In this document: in pieces, positions 7,217 through 20,508 of the stretch
Layout of the letters: every line of letters starts with the position of its first letter
Position numbering within the stretch: position 1 is the stretch's first letter
Assembly (NCBI GenBank): GCA_945869965.1
Contig: CAMBRC010000042.1
Span: forward strand, 1-35,443
DNA from: Asaia bogorensis
Lineage (GTDB): Bacteria; Pseudomonadota; Alphaproteobacteria; Acetobacterales; Acetobacteraceae
DNA length: 35,443 nt
Direction: 5' to 3'
Translations under genes and position numbers: made by a program
Notes under the pieces: model-generated
Database searches by the model: none
Told to the model about the DNA's origin: nothing
What the model saw: only the letters and a program-made list of their open reading frames with translations

Positions 7217-8197
7217 TCACCCCCGCGCCAAAACCCAAGCCTGCTTCAACCACTTCGCCACTTCCACGCTGTGCTCGAAAATCGAATACCGATGGCCGAA
7301 CCCGTAATCGACTCCCGGGATCATCTCCACCGTCACCTGTTCCAACCGGCTATTCGGGTCCCGCGCGTGATGCGCAAACATCTGCCGAACCACCTCCTTC
7401 CACGGCTCCAGCTTCGCCTCGTCCCACTCCGAGTGCCAGTCCCCAGGCTTCGGCCGAATGAACGGATACTGCACCCCCCGCCCCAAACTGCCATCAGGAT
7501 GCGCCCCCCAGGCATTGCGCGGATTGTTCGGAATCGCCGGCCGCGCATGCGCATGGCGCACCCAATTCGCAGCAATCCAAGCGCCACAAACATTGCCCGG
7601 CAAAAAGGGATCAAGCACCAACCCCTCCGCCAAATCCTCGCCCAGCCCCTCGAACCCCAACTCCCCCGCATTGCCGATCTTGAAGATCACATGGCTATGA
7701 TCCAGCGTCATGTTGAACAAAACGCCCCGCGCCTCCACCAGCCGCGCCACCTTCGCCACCCGCGAAAGCCGCTCCGACCACATGTTGATATGCACCTCGA
7801 AACAAGGCGTCACCCCCAACCGGTCCCCCAGCTCCGCCGCCCACAAATAGAAATCCGCTACCTGCTGGTCCGTGACCCGCGCACCCCCGGCATCCCGAAA
7901 CGGCACCTGCACGTTCTGCACCCGCATCCCGCACTCGGCCCCGATCCGCAAATGCCACTCCAGCAACGGCTCGTCCCGCCCCAGCGCATAGAAGAACCCG
8001 CCCGACAGCAACGGAATCCCCGTGGCCGCACTCGCCTTCTTGTAAGTATCCAACAACCCCGGCAACGGCGTCCGCTCGAAGTAGTCAAAAACCCCGGCAT
8101 CCCGAACCATCCGGAACTGCGTCTCGACATCCGGCACATGCGCGTCGGTATGCAGAACGCCCCCGCCGGAAATGCCGATCTTGATCTCGCGTGCCAT
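7217..8197 (-). CDS. Xylose-isomerase-like TIM-barrel protein
   Basis: A 326-residue protein with the pattern of the sugar phosphate isomerase/epimerase (AP_endonuc_2) superfamily. Successive beta-strand ends carry likely metal or substrate ligands: CFEVHINMWSE (Glu and His), NMTLDHSHVIF (Asp and His), HAHARPAIPNN and VEMIPGVDYG. Expected role: divalent-metal-dependent isomerisation or epimerisation of a sugar or hydroxy-acid; the substrate cannot be told. There is no signal peptide. Its ATG (8197-8195) lies one base after the stop of the upstream GMC oxidoreductase, so the two are translationally coupled and probably act in one pathway. Confidence 0.8.
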   Translation of the reverse strand: MAREIKIGISGGGVLHTDAHVPDVETQFRMVRDAGVFDYFERTPLPGLLDTYKKASAATGIPLLSGGFFYALGRDEPLLEWHLRIGAECGMRVQNVQVPFRDAGGARVTDQQVADFYLWAAELGDRLGVTPCFEVHINMWSERLSRVAKVARLVEARGVLFNMTLDHSHVIFKIGNAGELGFEGLGEDLAEGLVLDPFLPGNVCGAWIAANWVRHAHARPAIPNNPRNAWGAHPDGSLGRGVQYPFIRPKPGDWHSEWDEAKLEPWKEVVRQMFAHHARDPNSRLEQVTVEMIPGVDYGFGHRYSIFEHSVEVAKWLKQAWVLARG

Positions 8198-8198
8198 C

Positions 8199-9905
8199 TC
8201 AGTGTCCCGCCAAGATGGCGTCGGCCACTTTCTCCGCCGTCATCAACGTCGGGAAATTCGTGTTGGCGCACGGAACCACCGGAAAAATCGAGGCATCGCA
8301 AACCCGCAACCCTTCAACCCCTCGCACTCGCCCCGCGGGATCGGTCACCGCCATCGGGTCATCGTCCGCCCCCATCCGGCAAGTACACGATGCGTGCCAG
8401 ACCCCCACCGCCGCCTTGCGCACAAACGCCTCCATCGCGTCCTCGTCGGAAAGCACCTGCTCCAGCGTGAATTCCTCCATCACCAGCTTCTTTAACAACA
8501 ACTTCCGCAGCACCGCCGGCCCGTCCAGCAACTTCGCCATGATATCGGTCAGGAACTTGTTCTTCTGGTTGATTACCCCAACCTGGCGCACCTTGTCGCT
8601 GTAGCTGGCGGGGAACGGATCATCGCTGACCCGCTGCATCGCCTCACTGACCTGCAACGCTGCCATCCGCCGAAACCCGTCGCCCAACCGATCGAGGTCA
8701 CGCTTGTCCGACAACAGGTTGAACGCGACCTCCGGCTCGGTCCGCCAATCCTGCGACTGCAGCTTCACCTCGCCGGTCTCGGAATAGGTCTTGTTGACGA
8801 ACAGGATCAACGCCGCGATCTGCTCGCCCACCGAATGCCAGGAAGACTTGGTCGCCGCGGTGACAAACATGTCCCCCGCCGGTGCCCCGCCCATCTCGGA
8901 GGAGTACCGCCACCCGATCATGATATGCCGCCGCGTGGTGTCGTTGATCCGCGCGAACGGTTTCACGAACGCCGCCAACGCAATGGAAGGATGATCCATC
9001 AACCGCTGCCCCACCCCCGGAAGCGCTTGACGAACCTCGATGCCCATATCGCGCAAATGCCCCGCCGGCCCGATCCCCGCCCGCATCAGATGCGCTGGCG
9101 AATGGATCGCCCCGCTGGACAGGATCACCTCCCGTCCCAGGAAACGCTGCTTCCTGCCTTCAACAAGCGCGTCGACGCCCACGCAACGATTGCCCTCGAA
9201 CACCAGCCCGCTCACCTGGGTCAAGGTCGAGATCGTCAAATTCTCCCGTGCCCTTGTCGCGGGGTCGAGATAGCCGATTGCCGCCGAAACCCGCCGCTCA
9301 TAGGCGTTGGAGATGGTGATCGGGAAGTAGCCTTCCTCGAACTTCCCGTTCTGGTCCGGCAGATACTTCATCCCGGTCTGCTTCAACGCCTCCGCCAGCC
9401 CCTTGGCATGTTCCGGCCAGAACTCCGGCCAGATGCGACGGACCGGAATGCGGCCCTCGCGGCCATGCCACTCGTCGTCGAAATCCATGTCACGCTCTAC
9501 TTTCTTGAAGTAGGGCAGGACATTGTCCCAGTTCCACCCGGCCGCCCCACGGGCGTTCCACTCGTCGTAATCCGTCGGTGCCCCCCGATTGGCCAACTGC
9601 CCGTTGATCGACGACCCGCCGCCGAGCACCCGTGCCTGCTCGTACTTGCGCAGCCGCGGCTTCGGCGCGTCGGGGTTGTTGTGCGAGATCACCTCGGTGG
9701 TGACCTTCAGCTCGTTCCACAGGAACTTGGAGTTCAGGTACGCGGTGCCAGGATACGAATCGAGCACTTCCGGCGGTACCTTGCCATGCGGCGTGTCCAT
9801 GCCCGCCTCGCACAACAGCACTTTGTTGGTGCTGCGGGCCGACAAGCGGTTGGCCAGGACCGAACCGGCAGACCCGCCGCCGACGATGATGTAGTCGAAT
9901 TCCAC
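8199..9905 (-). CDS. GMC-family FAD-dependent oxidoreductase
   Basis: A 568-residue glucose-methanol-choline flavoprotein that oxidises an alcohol to an aldehyde or ketone. The N-terminus is the FAD Rossmann motif IVGGGSAGSVLANRLS (residues 7-22). GMC signature 1 covers ARVLGGGSSINGQLANRG (91-108), signature 2 lies around LSSGAIHSPAHLMRAGIGP, and the catalytic pair is His504 (HASCTCRMG) and Asn550 (ANTNFPT). Start is a GTG at 9905-9903 with GGAGG about ten bases upstream. There is no Tat or Sec signal, so it is predicted cytoplasmic, unlike periplasmic sugar dehydrogenases. The nearest relatives are choline- or polyethylene-glycol-dehydrogenase-like; the substrate is unknown. It leads a two-gene operon with the TIM-barrel protein and is divergent from the cytochrome c-aldolase pair. 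Confidence 0.9.
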   Translation of the reverse strand: MEFDYIIVGGGSAGSVLANRLSARSTNKVLLCEAGMDTPHGKVPPEVLDSYPGTAYLNSKFLWNELKVTTEVISHNNPDAPKPRLRKYEQARVLGGGSSINGQLANRGAPTDYDEWNARGAAGWNWDNVLPYFKKVERDMDFDDEWHGREGRIPVRRIWPEFWPEHAKGLAEALKQTGMKYLPDQNGKFEEGYFPITISNAYERRVSAAIGYLDPATRARENLTISTLTQVSGLVFEGNRCVGVDALVEGRKQRFLGREVILSSGAIHSPAHLMRAGIGPAGHLRDMGIEVRQALPGVGQRLMDHPSIALAAFVKPFARINDTTRRHIMIGWRYSSEMGGAPAGDMFVTAATKSSWHSVGEQIAALILFVNKTYSETGEVKLQSQDWRTEPEVAFNLLSDKRDLDRLGDGFRRMAALQVSEAMQRVSDDPFPASYSDKVRQVGVINQKNKFLTDIMAKLLDGPAVLRKLLLKKLVMEEFTLEQVLSDEDAMEAFVRKAAVGVWHASCTCRMGADDDPMAVTDPAGRVRGVEGLRVCDASIFPVVPCANTNFPTLMTAEKVADAILAGH

Positions 9906-10054
9906 GCCCGTCTTCCTCCGCCAATGCGCCGGTTGCGCCCGGCATCACCGGCAACAGTAGCGCGTACGTGGCGCACGACAACCGGGCCGGGCTTGCTGCG
10001 AAGTGCCGCTGCCGCGATGCTGGTGTCGGCTCGGTTCGGGCAGGAGGGATGACG

Positions 10055-10360
10055 ATGCGACATTTGCTGATGGTGGCGGCAATCGCAGCACTGCCGGGCA
10101 CAGCATTGGCCCAGGATGCCGCGGCCGGGCGCGCGGTGGCACAGACCTGGTGCGCCAATTGCCACACGGTGGAAGCCCGCCCCGTCACTTCCGCCGATCA
10201 GGCGCCAGGCTTCATGGTGATCGCCAACCGTCCAGGGCTGACGGCGGACGGGTTGCGTGCCTTTCTGTCGACGCCGCACGGCCGGATGCCTGACCTGTCG
10301 TTGTCACGCACGGATATCGACAACGCGATTGCCTATCTGTTGTCGCTGCGCGCCAAGTAA
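10055..10360 (+). CDS. Small periplasmic class I cytochrome c
   Basis: A 101-residue precursor with a Sec signal (MRHLLMVAAIAALPGTALA, cleavage before QDAAAG). The haem motif is WCANCH (Cys33, Cys36, His37), and Met78 (HGRMPDLS) is the likely sixth ligand. The start chosen is the second of two close ATGs: AGGAGG at 10042-10047 is seven bases from the ATG at 10055 but only one base from that at 10049. Small soluble electron carrier of the periplasm. Divergent from the GMC gene and 26 bases ahead of the aldolase. Electron transfer from the GMC enzyme is tempting, but that enzyme lacks an export signal, so direct partnership is unproven. Confidence 0.9.
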   Translation: MRHLLMVAAIAALPGTALAQDAAAGRAVAQTWCANCHTVEARPVTSADQAPGFMVIANRPGLTADGLRAFLSTPHGRMPDLSLSRTDIDNAIAYLLSLRAK

Positions 10361-10386
10361 TCCATTCCAATCCAAAGGTGCCTCCC

Positions 10387-11145
10387 ATGGACACGATGCA
10401 GACCACCGGCCTGGACTCCGAAGCGATCCGCCAGGCTAAAATCGAACTCGCCGCCACCTGCCGCTGGGCGGCCCGGTTGGGGTTCCAGTCCGGCGTGTGC
10501 AATCACTTCTCGGTCGCCGTGCCTGGCAGGCCGGACCTGATGCTGATCAATCCCGAGGGCTATTTCTGGTCCGAGGTGACGGTAAGTTCGCTGGTGATGG
10601 CGACCCATGACGGCACCATCGTCTCGACCAACGGCCATACGGTGGAGCTGACCGCGTTCTGCATCCACGCACCGATCCACCGGCTGCTGCCGCAGGCGAC
10701 CGCCGCCCTGCACACCCACATGCACCATGCGACGGCGATCTGCACCCGCAAGGGCGGCACGATTGCACCCACCTATCTCTCCAGCATGTCGTTCCTGAAT
10801 TCCATCGCCTATGACCGCGGTTTCGAGGGCGCGGCGGTGACGCCGGCCGAGGGCGAGCGGCTGGCGGGGGTGATCGGCCGCGCCACCATCTTGATGATGG
10901 AAAATCATGGTCCTTTGGTGATTGGCTCGACCTTGGGCGAGGCACTGCTGCGGCTGATCTACCTGGAGGATACCTGCAAGATCCAGATACTGGCCGAGGC
11001 CGGCGGCGCGGAGCTGATGCATATTCCGCCGCACATCATCGCGACCTATCCCGAGGATTCCGCCATGTTCAAGAGCTATGGCCGCACGTTCATGAAGGCG
11101 GTGATCCGTAAGCTCACCCGGGAAGAGCCTGATTTCTTGAGTTGA
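10387..11145 (+). CDS. Class II aldolase/adducin-family protein
   Basis: A 252-residue protein of the fuculose-1-phosphate aldolase/adducin fold. Zinc-site candidates are His109 and His111 in LHTHMHHAT, and His174 in ENHGPLVIG. INPEGYFWSEV near residues 54-64 occupies the phosphate or carboxylate-binding region. The start is an ATG at 10387 with AAAGG eight bases upstream; an in-frame GTG at 10378 is less likely. Cleaves or decarboxylates a small hydroxy-acid or sugar derivative; which one is not readable. Probably co-transcribed with the cytochrome c and functionally tied to the divergent GMC/TIM-barrel operon. Confidence 0.87.
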   Translation: MDTMQTTGLDSEAIRQAKIELAATCRWAARLGFQSGVCNHFSVAVPGRPDLMLINPEGYFWSEVTVSSLVMATHDGTIVSTNGHTVELTAFCIHAPIHRLLPQATAALHTHMHHATAICTRKGGTIAPTYLSSMSFLNSIAYDRGFEGAAVTPAEGERLAGVIGRATILMMENHGPLVIGSTLGEALLRLIYLEDTCKIQILAEAGGAELMHIPPHIIATYPEDSAMFKSYGRTFMKAVIRKLTREEPDFLS

Positions 11146-11218
11146 GCGACCCTGTGGTCATGCTCACTGCCGTGTCCGCCACCAGCCCAAGCCGGTTTGC
11201 ATTGTTCAGCGCGAGCTA

Positions 11219-11707
11219 ATGAACGCCCGGTCAGCCCAAACGGGGCCTGCTGCTACTTGGAATAATCTTGCGACCGTTCTGTGGATCACTCTGATCAGCG
11301 TGTTTCTGGCGCCGCTGGTTGGAGTGGTTGTGTATACATCGGGGTTTGCTGCGCCGTCATTTCGCTGGTCGGATGTGTCATTTTATAGACTTGCGATGGG
11401 TCCCCTGATGGTGCTCGCAGCCTATCCCGTTGCGGTTTTTCTTGCACCGCTGCAGATTTCAGTTTGTGGCTTTGCGTTGGGTGCAGTTCTGGTTTGGCTG
11501 GCGCGTCGGCAGGCTGCTTGGTGGCCATTGCGCGCCGCCGTCGGGGCCTGTGCCGGCCTTGGTTGCCTTGCGATTTTGCGGGGACCGGCTCCGTTTCGGG
11601 AGGCATGGTGGAGTGATATATACATCACCTACCCGATCGCTGGCGCCATCTGCGGCCTTGTCGTGAGCCGGCATTGGCTCTCTCGGCGCGTTGGAACCAC
11701 AGTGTGA
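11219..11707 (+). CDS. Four-pass inner-membrane hypothetical protein
   Basis: 162 residues with four predicted membrane helices (about 18-43, 57-78, 80-96 and 105-120, with a further hydrophobic stretch near 136-151) separated by short loops with basic clusters such as LARRQAAWWPLR and SRHWLSRRV. No enzyme motif is visible and I do not recognise the family. Codon use is less GC3-biased than its neighbours (many TTT, GTT and GGT), suggesting low expression or recent acquisition. The ribosome site is weak (GAG only). It is followed by a gene-free 277 bases carrying a family B repeat. Confidence 0.6.
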   Translation: MNARSAQTGPAATWNNLATVLWITLISVFLAPLVGVVVYTSGFAAPSFRWSDVSFYRLAMGPLMVLAAYPVAVFLAPLQISVCGFALGAVLVWLARRQAAWWPLRAAVGACAGLGCLAILRGPAPFREAWWSDIYITYPIAGAICGLVVSRHWLSRRVGTTV

Positions 11708-11856
11708 GCGTAACGCCCTGTGTTCGAACTCTGACGGAGAGTGCCGTCAAAGTCGGAACGTTCGATCGATCTTGTGTGCCGGTTTTTCGGAACGTCCGGG
11801 CAGTGGTGTGTCTGGTGTATTGAAACAAGCCAAGGCCAAGGCTCTACACGGCCCCA

Positions 11857-11924
11857 CCAAGGGCCGGCGGCCCTTGGAACACATTATTCTTCGAAAGCAG
11901 AAGGTCCAGGGGCTTAGCCCCTGG
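11857..11924. repeat. Family B palindromic repeat, copy in 11.9 kb gap
   Basis: Two hairpins: a 9-bp stem CCAAGGGCC/GGCCCTTGG with a three-base loop (11857-11877), and the family core CCAGGGGCTTAGCCCCTGG (11906-11924) followed by CGGGTCCGGGC. The element occupies the gap between the convergent membrane-protein gene and the cyclophilin gene and could terminate transcription from both. Apart from this, 11708-11984 holds nothing I can name. Confidence 0.7.
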
Positions 11925-11984
11925 CGGGTCCGGGCAGCGCCCGCACTTTCTTCCGGAACGAGTTCTTCTCTGCGAGCTTCGGTA

Positions 11985-12467
11985 TCAGCCCGCGTCGGCC
12001 GCCACCTTCACCGAGACGATCTTGTCCGGGTTGCTCACTGTGCCGCTGCCGCCGGCGCCGCGCTTGATGGCGTCGATGTGATCCATGCCTTCGGTGACCT
12101 GGCCCCAGATGGTGTACTGGCCATCGAGGTGGGGCGCGGGTGCGAACATGATGTAGAACTGGCTGTTGGCGCTGTTTGGGTCGCCGGTGCGTGCGGCGCC
12201 AACGGTGCCGCGGACGAAGCCGCGCTGGCGGGTGAATTCGGCGGGCAGGGTGCCGAGGTCGGAGCCGCCGGTGCCGGTGCCGGTGGGATCGCCGCCCTGG
12301 GCCATGAAGCCCTCGATCACGCGGTGGAAGACGGTGCCGTCGTAGAAGCCCTGGCGGGCCAGGGTCTTGACGCGCTCGACATGGCGCGGGGCGAGGTCGG
12401 GCAGGAGTTCGATGACGACGCGGCCATCCTTCAGTTCCATGTAGAGGGTGTTCTCGAGGTCGGCCAT
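11985..12467 (-). CDS. Cyclophilin-type peptidyl-prolyl isomerase, cytoplasmic
   Basis: Cis-trans isomerisation of prolyl bonds during folding. 160 residues from MADLENTLYME; the ATG at 12467 has GGAG six to eight bases upstream, while the longer open frame to 12545 runs into repeat DNA. Family motifs are FHRVIEGFMAQGGDPTGTG (catalytic Arg, Phe, Met and Gln positions), SQFYIMFAPAPHLDGQYTI and WGQVTEGMDHID. There is no signal peptide, so it is cytoplasmic. It is a paralogue of the next gene (12638-13210), which has a signal peptide. It is the last gene of the gyrA-coaD-ppi-ppi strand set, separated from its paralogue by a large family B inverted repeat. Confidence 0.93.
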   Translation of the reverse strand: MADLENTLYMELKDGRVVIELLPDLAPRHVERVKTLARQGFYDGTVFHRVIEGFMAQGGDPTGTGTGGSDLGTLPAEFTRQRGFVRGTVGAARTGDPNSANSQFYIMFAPAPHLDGQYTIWGQVTEGMDHIDAIKRGAGGSGTVSNPDKIVSVKVAADAG

Positions 12468-12504
12468 GGTCGTCTCCGGTTGCGAAAGTTGTCGGTTACA
12501 TAGG

Positions 12505-12637
12505 GAAGACTGGGCTCCGCCCAAACCCGCGTCGTGCGAATGCACGCTAACGCGTGACGGGCCAAGCCCCCTGGACCCTTAGTTCATAAGGTCCAGGGGC
12601 TTGGCCCCTGGTGGGTCTGGGCGAAGCCCAGCCTTGC
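12505..12637. repeat. Family B large inverted repeat between cyclophilin genes
   Basis: The right arm runs from TAAGGTCCAGGGGCTTGGCC (from 12588) through CCTGGTGGGTCTGGGCG to CCCAGCCTTGC (ends 12637). The left arm (about 12505-12582) holds the inverse order (GACTGGGCTCCGCCCAAACCC, then GGCCAAGCCCCCTGGACC), interrupted by about 28 unrelated bases. The right end abuts the stop codon of the periplasmic cyclophilin gene. The resulting transcript would fold into a long hairpin between two same-strand genes. Confidence 0.75.
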
Positions 12638-13210
<573 letters not shown>

Positions 13211-13226
13211 GGGGAAAACTCCTGTT

Positions 13227-13725
13227 TCAGCCGCGCGCCTTCACCTTCGCCATGGTCAGGTCGAAGGTGAGCGGTGTGACGAAGGATTTGATATCGCCAC
13301 CGAGCAGGGCGATTTCCTTGACGAAGCGGGACGAGATGAACTGGTGGTGCTCGCTGGCCATCAGGAAGGTGGTCTCGATGTCCGGGCGCATGCGGTAGTT
13401 CATGCCGGCCATCTGGAACTCGAAGTCGAAATCGGAGACCGCGCGCAGGCCGCGGACGATCATCCGGGCGCCGAGGTCGCGGGCGAAATCGACCAGCAGG
13501 CCGGTGAAGGCGCGGACCTCGATGGTGGCGCCGGTGCGGGCGGCGACAGCGGCGCATTCGCGGGTCACCAGCTCGACGCGTTCGTCCAGCTCGAAGAGCG
13601 GGCCTTTGCCGATGTTGATGGCAACGCCGACGACCAGCCGGTCGACAAGGCGGGCGCCGCGGGCGATCACGTCGAGGTGGCCGTTATGGATCGGGTCGAA
13701 GGTGCCTGGATAGAGCCCGATGCGC

Positions 13726-13733
<8 letters not shown>
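13227..13733 (-). CDS. coaD: Phosphopantetheine adenylyltransferase
   Basis: Transfers AMP from ATP to 4'-phosphopantetheine to give dephospho-CoA, the penultimate CoA step; cytoplasmic. 168 residues, the usual length. Motifs: [16 protein letters not shown] (nucleotidyltransferase T/HxGH), [19 protein letters not shown] and [16 protein letters not shown]. The start ATG at 13733-13731 overlaps the end of gyrA by eight bases, so translation is coupled. A longer frame upstream only reads through gyrA and is not used. Confidence 0.96.
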
Positions 13734-16596
<2,863 letters not shown>

Positions 16597-16669
16597 GTGT
16601 TGCTCACTGGCGGTTCAGCTTCACTGATGGAGGTGCGGCGGGGAAGGTGCCCGTTGTCCTGACACAAGC

Positions 16670-16698
16670 GCGGCCCTGTCCGCTTTGGGCAGGGCCGC
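16670..16698 (-). terminator. GC-rich hairpin behind ssb
   Basis: A nine-base perfect stem GCGGCCCTG/CAGGGCCGC with an 11-base loop lies about 65 bases past the ssb stop and upstream of gyrA. No long U-tract follows on the minus strand, so termination would be inefficient or factor-assisted. Confidence 0.4.
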
Positions 16699-16710
16699 TT
16701 GTAGCCATCT

Positions 16711-16732
16711 TTATATACTACGCGCGCGCGCG
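16711..16732. other. TTATATACTA next to (CG)6 alternating tract
   Basis: An AT-rich decamer runs directly into six CG dinucleotides (16721-16732) in the ssb-gyrA gap. Alternating CG can adopt Z-DNA under supercoiling; placement upstream of gyrA is notable because gyrA promoters are commonly supercoil-sensitive. On the plus strand TATACT is a possible -10 element but faces away from gyrA. Confidence 0.35.
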
Positions 16733-16761
16733 CCGGAAGGGCGGCTGTGGCGCGGCCGGCG

Positions 16762-17277
16762 TCAGAACGGGATATCGTCGTCCAGGTCGTTGCTGCGCTT
16801 CGGCGTGTCCCAGGATGGGCCGCGCGCGGCCGGGCGGTCTCCGGCTGCGGCGCCACCAGCGGTGCGGGCAGGGGCGCGTTCGCGCGGGGCATAGTCGCCG
16901 CCGGCCTCGCCGCCGGCTTCGTCCTGGCGGTTGTCGAGCAGGACCAGCTCGCCGCGGAACTGCTTCAGAACGACTTCGGTGGTTTCGCGCTCCTGGCCGT
17001 CCTTGTCGGTGAACTTGCGGGTTTCCAGGGCCCCTTCGATGTACACCTTGCGGCCCTTCTTCAGGTAGCGCTCGGCGACCTCGCCCAAGCGGTCGTTGAA
17101 GATGACGATGCGATGCCACTGGGTGCGCTCCTTGCGCTCGCCCGAGGCCTTGTCGCTCCAGGTTTCGCTGGTGGCGATGGAGAAGGTGACGACCTTGCCG
17201 CCGTTCTGCAGCGTGCGCGATTCGGGGTCGCGCCCGAGATTGCCCATCAGGATCACTTTGTTGACGCTACCGGCCAT
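16762..17277 (-). CDS. ssb: Single-stranded DNA-binding protein
   Basis: Homotetrameric protein that coats single-stranded DNA in replication, repair and recombination. 171 residues: OB-fold (about 1-110; NKVILMGNLGRDPESR, WHRIVIFNDRLGEVAERYLKKG, YIEGALETRK), a flexible Ala/Arg/Gly linker (about 115-160) and the acidic tip DLDDDIPF that recruits partner proteins. Divergent from uvrA, the usual arrangement in proteobacteria, with a LexA box in the shared upstream region at 17392-17406. Confidence 0.97.
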   Translation of the reverse strand: MAGSVNKVILMGNLGRDPESRTLQNGGKVVTFSIATSETWSDKASGERKERTQWHRIVIFNDRLGEVAERYLKKGRKVYIEGALETRKFTDKDGQERETTEVVLKQFRGELVLLDNRQDEAGGEAGGDYAPRERAPARTAGGAAAGDRPAARGPSWDTPKRSNDLDDDIPF

Positions 17278-17360
17278 CGCTCGCCTACCCCGTTACCTGT
17301 TGCCATCATAGACGCTGGGCGCGGTGGCTGCCAAATGCTGGCCGCGCTGCATCATGGGCT

Positions 17361-17389
17361 TTCCATTCGCCCATCCAGGACCATATAAA
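17361..17389 (+). promoter_or_regulatory. Predicted uvrA promoter
   Basis: TTCCAT (17361-17366), a 17-base spacer and TATAAA (17384-17389) lie about 75 bases upstream of the uvrA start. The LexA box begins three bases after the -10 element, covering the predicted start site. Confidence 0.55.
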
Positions 17390-17391
17390 CG

Positions 17392-17406
17392 GAACAGTTC
17401 GAGAAC
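17392..17406. promoter_or_regulatory. LexA (SOS) box, alphaproteobacterial type
   Basis: GAACAGTTCGAGAAC matches the alphaproteobacterial LexA operator GAAC-N7-GAAC exactly. Its position across the uvrA transcription start, in the ssb-uvrA divergent region, predicts repression of uvrA (and possibly ssb) until DNA damage. The internal GTTC also makes a GAACAGTTC dyad. Confidence 0.8.
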
Positions 17407-17463
17407 GCACGTCCGATTCCACATGCCGGACGCCGCGGATCGCCAGCGCAGGGATTGCCGACG

Positions 17464-20364
<2,901 letters not shown>

Positions 20365-20374
20365 ACGAAGGAAG

Positions 20375-20488
20375 GGTTCTTTTTTGAAAAAAAGAACCAA
20401 AAAACTTCTATCCATTGGCTCCGTGCGTCCCCGGGGAGCACCGAGCCAATGGATGAAAGTTTTTGCTTCTTTTTTCAAAAAGAAGACC
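20375..20488. repeat. Family A composite inverted repeat, copy 2 (uvrA terminator)
   Basis: The left arm is a 24-base AT-rich hairpin (20375-20398, GGTTCTTTTTTG/AAAAAAAGAACC) followed by AAAAAACTTCTATCCATTGGCTC (to 20421). The right arm (20443-20488) is the near-perfect inverse, GAGCCAATGGATGAAAG then TTTTTGCTTCTTTTTTCAAAAAGAAG. The 21-base centre, CGTGCGTCCCCGGGGAGCACC, is itself partly palindromic. The outer hairpins form intrinsic-terminator structures in both directions, so the element should end both uvrA and the convergent EamA transporter gene. It is related to copy 1 behind phaC. Confidence 0.85.
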
Positions 20489-20508
20489 TTTCTTTCCTCC
20501 GTGAAAGT

